Source: Larix kaempferi
Taxonomy: Eukaryota; Streptophyta; Pinopsida; Pinales; Pinaceae
DNA length: 64,000 bases
Direction: 5' to 3'
Assembly (NCBI GenBank): GCA_027924585.1
Contig: BSBM01000200.1
Span: forward strand, 124,001 to 188,000
A program made the position numbers and the translations under genes. The notes under the pieces were generated by a model that did not search any database, had not been told where the DNA came from, and was given only the letters and a program-made list of their open reading frames with translations. Shown piece after piece: positions 60,708 through 64,000 of the stretch (the stretch's first letter is position 1; each line of letters opens with the position of its first letter).

Positions 60708-63300
60708 TCCGGAAATAAGAAAAGCTTACTTCCACCGTTTTTCAAAATCACAGCTTCTAGAAGTCTACATGATTTCTTAAAAAACACGAGTTTTTAGAAA
60801 ATGTGTTTTATTTCATAAATGGAATCAACAAAGTATGCACATTCTAATTCATAACGACTTTCTATAGTTTGCGCATGCATTTGGAAATAAGAAAAGCTTA
60901 CTTCCCTCGTTTTTTAAAATCACGGCTTATAGAAGGTTTACATGATTTCTTAAAAAACACAAGTTTTTAGAAAATGTGTTTTATTTCATAAATGGAATCA
61001 ACAAAGTATGCACATTCTACGTCACAACGACTTTCTATAGTTTGCGTATTCGACCGGAAATAAGAAAAGCTTACTTCCACAGTTTTTTAAAATCACAGCT
61101 TCTAGAATGTTTACATGATTTCGTAAAAAACACGAGTTTGTAGAAAATGTGTTTTATTTCGTCAATGGAATCAACAAAGTATGCACATTCTACGTCATAA
61201 CGAGTTTCTATAGTTTGCGCATGCGTCCGGAAATAAGAAAAGCTTACTTCCCCTGTTTTTTAAAATCACAGCTTCTAGAAGGATTACATGATTTCTTAAA
61301 AAACACGAGTTTTTAGAAAATGTGTTTTATTTCATAAATGGAATCAACAAAGTATGCACATTCTACGTCATAACGACTTTCTATAGTTTGCGCATGCGTT
61401 TGGAAATAAGAAAAGCTTACTTCCCCCGTTTTTTAAAATCACAGCGTCTAAAAGGTTTACATGATTTCTTAAAAAACAAGAGTTTTTAGAAAATGTGTTT
61501 TATTTCATAAAAGGAATCAAAAAAGTATGCACATTCTAGGTCATAATGACTTTCTATAGTTTGTGCATGCGTCCGGAAATAAGAAAAGCTTACTTCCCCC
61601 GTTTTTTAAAATCACAGCTTCTAGAAGGTTTACATGATTTCTTAAAAAACACGAGTTTTTAGAAAATGTGTTTTATTTCATAAATGGAATCAACAAAGTA
61701 TGCACATTCTACGTCATAACGACTTTCTATAGTTTGCGCATGCGTCCGGAAATAAGAAAAGCTTACTTCCACCGTTTTTTAAATCACAGCTTCTAGAAGG
61801 TTTACATGATTTCGTAAAAAACACTTGTCTTTAGAAAATGTGCTTTATTTCATAAATGGAATCAACAAAGTATGCACATTCTACGACATAACAATTTTCT
61901 ATAGTTTGCGCATGCGTTTGGAAATAAGAAAAGCTTACTTCGCCCGTTTTTTAAAATCACAGCTTCTAGAAGGTTTACATGATTTCGTAAAAAAACATGA
62001 GTTTTTAGAAAATGTGTTTTATTTCATAAATGGAATCAACAAAGTATGCACATTCTACGGCATAATGACTTTCTATAGTTTGCGCATGCGTCCGGAAATA
62101 AGAAAAGCTTACTTCCCCCGTTTTTTAAAATCACAGCTTCTAGAAGGTTTACATGATTTTGTAAAAAACATGAGTTTTTGGAAAATGTGTTTTATTTCAT
62201 AAATGGAATCTACAAAGTATGCACATTCTACGTCATAACGACTTTCTATATTTTACGCATGCGTTTGGAAATAAGAAAAGCTTACTTCCCCCGTTTTTTA
62301 AAATCACAGCGTCTAGAAGGTTTACATGATTTCTTAAAAAACACGAGTTTTTAGAAAATATGTTTTATTTCATAAATGGAATCAAGAAAGTATGCTCATT
62401 CTACGTCATAACGACTTTCTATAGTTTGCACATGCGTCCGGAAATAAGAAAAGCTTACTTCCACCGTTTTTTAAAATGACAGCTTCTAGAAGGTTTACAT
62501 GATTTCTTAAAAAACACGAGTTTTTAGAAAGTGTGTTTTATTTCATAAATGTAATCTACAAAGTATGCACATTCTACGTCATAACGACTTTCTATAGTTT
62601 GCGCATTCGTCCGGAAATAAGAAAAGCTTACTTCCACCGTTTTTTAAAATCACAGCTTCTAGAAGCTTTACATGATTTCTTAAAAAACACGAGTTTTTAA
62701 AAAATGTGTTTTATTTCATAAATGGAATCTACAAAGTATGCACATTCTACGTGATAACGACTTTCTATTGTTTGCGCATGCGTTTGGAAATAAGAAAAAC
62801 TTACTTCCACCATTTTTTAAAATCACAGCTTCTAGAAGGTTTACATGATTTCTTAAAAAGCACGAGTTTTTAGAAAATATGTTTTATGTCATAAATTGAA
62901 TCAGAAAGTATGCACATTCTTCGTCATAACGACTTTCTATAGTTTGCGCTTTCGTCCGAAAATAAGAAAAGCTTACTTCCACCGTTTTTTAAAATCACAG
63001 CTTCTAGAAGGTTTACATGATTTCGTAAAAAACACGACGTTTTCAAAAATGTGTTTTATTTCATAAATGGAATCTACAAAGTATGCACATTCTACGTCAT
63101 AACGACTTTCTATAGTTTGCGCATGCGGCCGGAAATAAGAAAAGCTTACTTCCCCCGTTTTTTAAAATCACAGCTTCTAGAAGGTTTACATGATTTCTTA
63201 AAAAACACGAGTTTTTAGAAAATGTGTTTTATTTCATAAATGGAATCAACAAAGTATGCACATTCTACGTCATAATGACTTTCTATAGTTTGCGCATTCG
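60708..63300 (+). repeat. 15-monomer HOR, copy 1 (2,593 bp)
   Basis: AAGTCTACATG (a 2-bp-short GAAGGTTTACATG) at 60,761 recurs at 63,354, offset 2,593 (15 x 173 minus 2). Shared variants are CTAATTCATAACG, CCCTCG, CGGCTTATAGAAGG, GTATTCGACCGG, CACAGTTTTTT, GTTTGTAG, TTTCGTCAATGG and GAAGGATTACATG. A monomer near 61,990 has an extra A, which shifts the frame and creates the window's longest open frame. Near 62,905 a monomer lacks about 3 bp (GAATCAGAAAG). Confidence 0.88.
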
Positions 63301-64000
63301 TCCGGAAATAAGAAAAGCTTACTTCCACCGTTTTTCAAAATCACAGCTTCTAGAAGTCTACATGATTTCTTAAAAAACACGAGTTTTTAGAAAATGTGTT
63401 TTATTTCATAAATGGAATCAACAAAGTATGCACATTCTAATTCATAACGACTTTCTATAGTTTGCGCATGCATTTGGAAATAAGAAAAGCTTACTTCCCT
63501 CGTTTTTTAAAATCACGGCTTATAGAAGGTTTACATGATTTCTTAAAAAACACAAGTTTTTAGAAAATGTGTTTTATTTCATAAATGGAATCAACAAAGT
63601 ATGCACATTCTACGTCACAACGACTTTCTATAGTTTGCGTATTCGACCGGAAATAAGAAAAGCTTACTTCCACAGTTTTTTAAAATCACAGCTTCTAGAA
63701 TGTTTACATGATTTCGTAAAAAACACGAGTTTGTAGAAAATGTGTTTTATTTCGTCAATGGAATCAACAAAGTATGCACATTCTACGTCATAACGAGTTT
63801 CTATAGTTTGCGCATGCGTCCGGAAATAAGAAAAGCTTACTTCCCCTGTTTTTTAAAATCACAGCTTCTAGAAGGATTACATGATTTCTTAAAAAACACG
63901 AGTTTTTAGAAAATGTGTTTTATTTCATAAATGGAATCAACAAAGTATGCACATTCTACGTCATAACGACTTTCTATAGTTTGCGCATGCGTTTGGAAAT
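63301..64000 (+). repeat. 15-monomer HOR, copy 2, cut by the window end
   Basis: The first four monomers of copy 1 are repeated in order, with no difference noticed from about 63,310 to the last base. The repeat is cut by the window edge, so the array continues to the right. Confidence 0.88.

Larger units (their letters stand above)
1..64000. repeat. Satellite array of ~173-bp monomers filling the window
   Basis: The window is a continuous head-to-tail array with a period of 173 bp, set by the spacing of GTTTTTTAAAATC at 8, 181, 354 and 527 and maintained to the end. About 370 monomers fit. Most monomers carry AAGCTT (HindIII), TCTAGA (XbaI) and GCATGC (SphI), so these enzymes should give a 173-bp ladder. 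Orientation is constant except for 18,621-21,537. No non-satellite insertion was seen. A monomer near nucleosome repeat length with nested higher-order repeats is typical of centromeric or pericentromeric satellites; that location is inference. I do not recognise the monomer from a named family. Confidence 0.98.

Noticed and set aside
61825-62202. Longest open frame, 125 codons on the + strand
   Set aside because: It is the same monomer peptide read twice. 173 is not a multiple of 3, so the frame normally hits a stop in the next monomer; an extra A near 61,990 happens to keep it open. No codon, start-site or homology evidence supports a gene.
1-64000. CRISPR array
   Set aside because: There is no alternation of short identical repeats with unrelated spacers. 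The whole 173-bp unit is conserved, there are hundreds of units, and no cas genes are present.
1-64000. Primate alpha satellite or a named plant centromere repeat
   Set aside because: The monomer length is in the same range, but I do not recognise the sequence as either family, so no family name is given.
1-64000. Human-type satellite III (GGAAT) relationship
   Set aside because: Each monomer has one GGAAT inside ATGGAATC, but there is no GGAAT tandem repeat.
1-64000. Minus-strand AATAAA as polyadenylation signals
   Set aside because: GAAATAAAACAC on the minus strand contains AATAAA in most monomers, but a hexamer in A/T-rich DNA with no gene context is not evidence of a transcript end.

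Overview
The whole 64 kb window is one uninterrupted satellite DNA array. The basic unit is about 173 bp: the motif GTTTTTTAAAATC recurs at positions 8, 181, 354, 527 and so on. That makes about 370 monomers at roughly 33% G+C (57 of 173 in a consensus monomer counted by hand). I see no protein-coding gene, RNA gene, transposon, telomeric repeat or unique sequence. Short open frames of 60-125 codons occur on both strands, but they are the same monomer translated over and over and are not genes. The pattern (nucleosome-sized monomer, higher-order repeats, CpG-type variation) points to a eukaryotic centromeric or pericentromeric satellite. I do not recognise the monomer and cannot name the organism.

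Layout. 1-12,058: a 29-monomer higher-order repeat (HOR) of 5,017 bp; its second copy is enlarged to 32 monomers and its third is partial. 12,059-18,620: mixed direct monomers, including an 8-monomer repeat. 18,621-21,537: a block in opposite orientation. Its last 771 bp and the last 771 bp before the block form an inverted repeat in which I found one mismatch, around a spacer assembled from inverted copies of both flanks. 21,538-30,209: a related HOR pair 38 monomers apart, with a deletion in the second copy. 30,210-35,220: a 24-monomer HOR (4,152 bp). 36,171-44,270: a 26-monomer HOR (4,496 bp). 47,621-52,070: a 7-monomer HOR (1,211 bp) with one 6-monomer variant. 55,651-60,400: an 18-monomer HOR (3,114 bp). 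60,708-64,000: a 15-monomer HOR (2,593 bp) running off the window edge. Mixed monomers lie between these blocks.

Interpretation. Nearly every HOR offset is a whole multiple of 173 within a few bases, as expected from unequal crossing-over or conversion between aligned monomers. The inverted block departs from this: its junctions fall at 2-5 bp microhomologies, which suggests template switching. Most monomers carry a perfect heat-shock-factor-type dyad (TTCTAGAA) and a near-match to the NRF1 palindrome (TGCGCATGCGT). Variation is concentrated at the nine CpGs of the consensus. These are sequence observations; binding, methylation and centromere function are not shown by the sequence.
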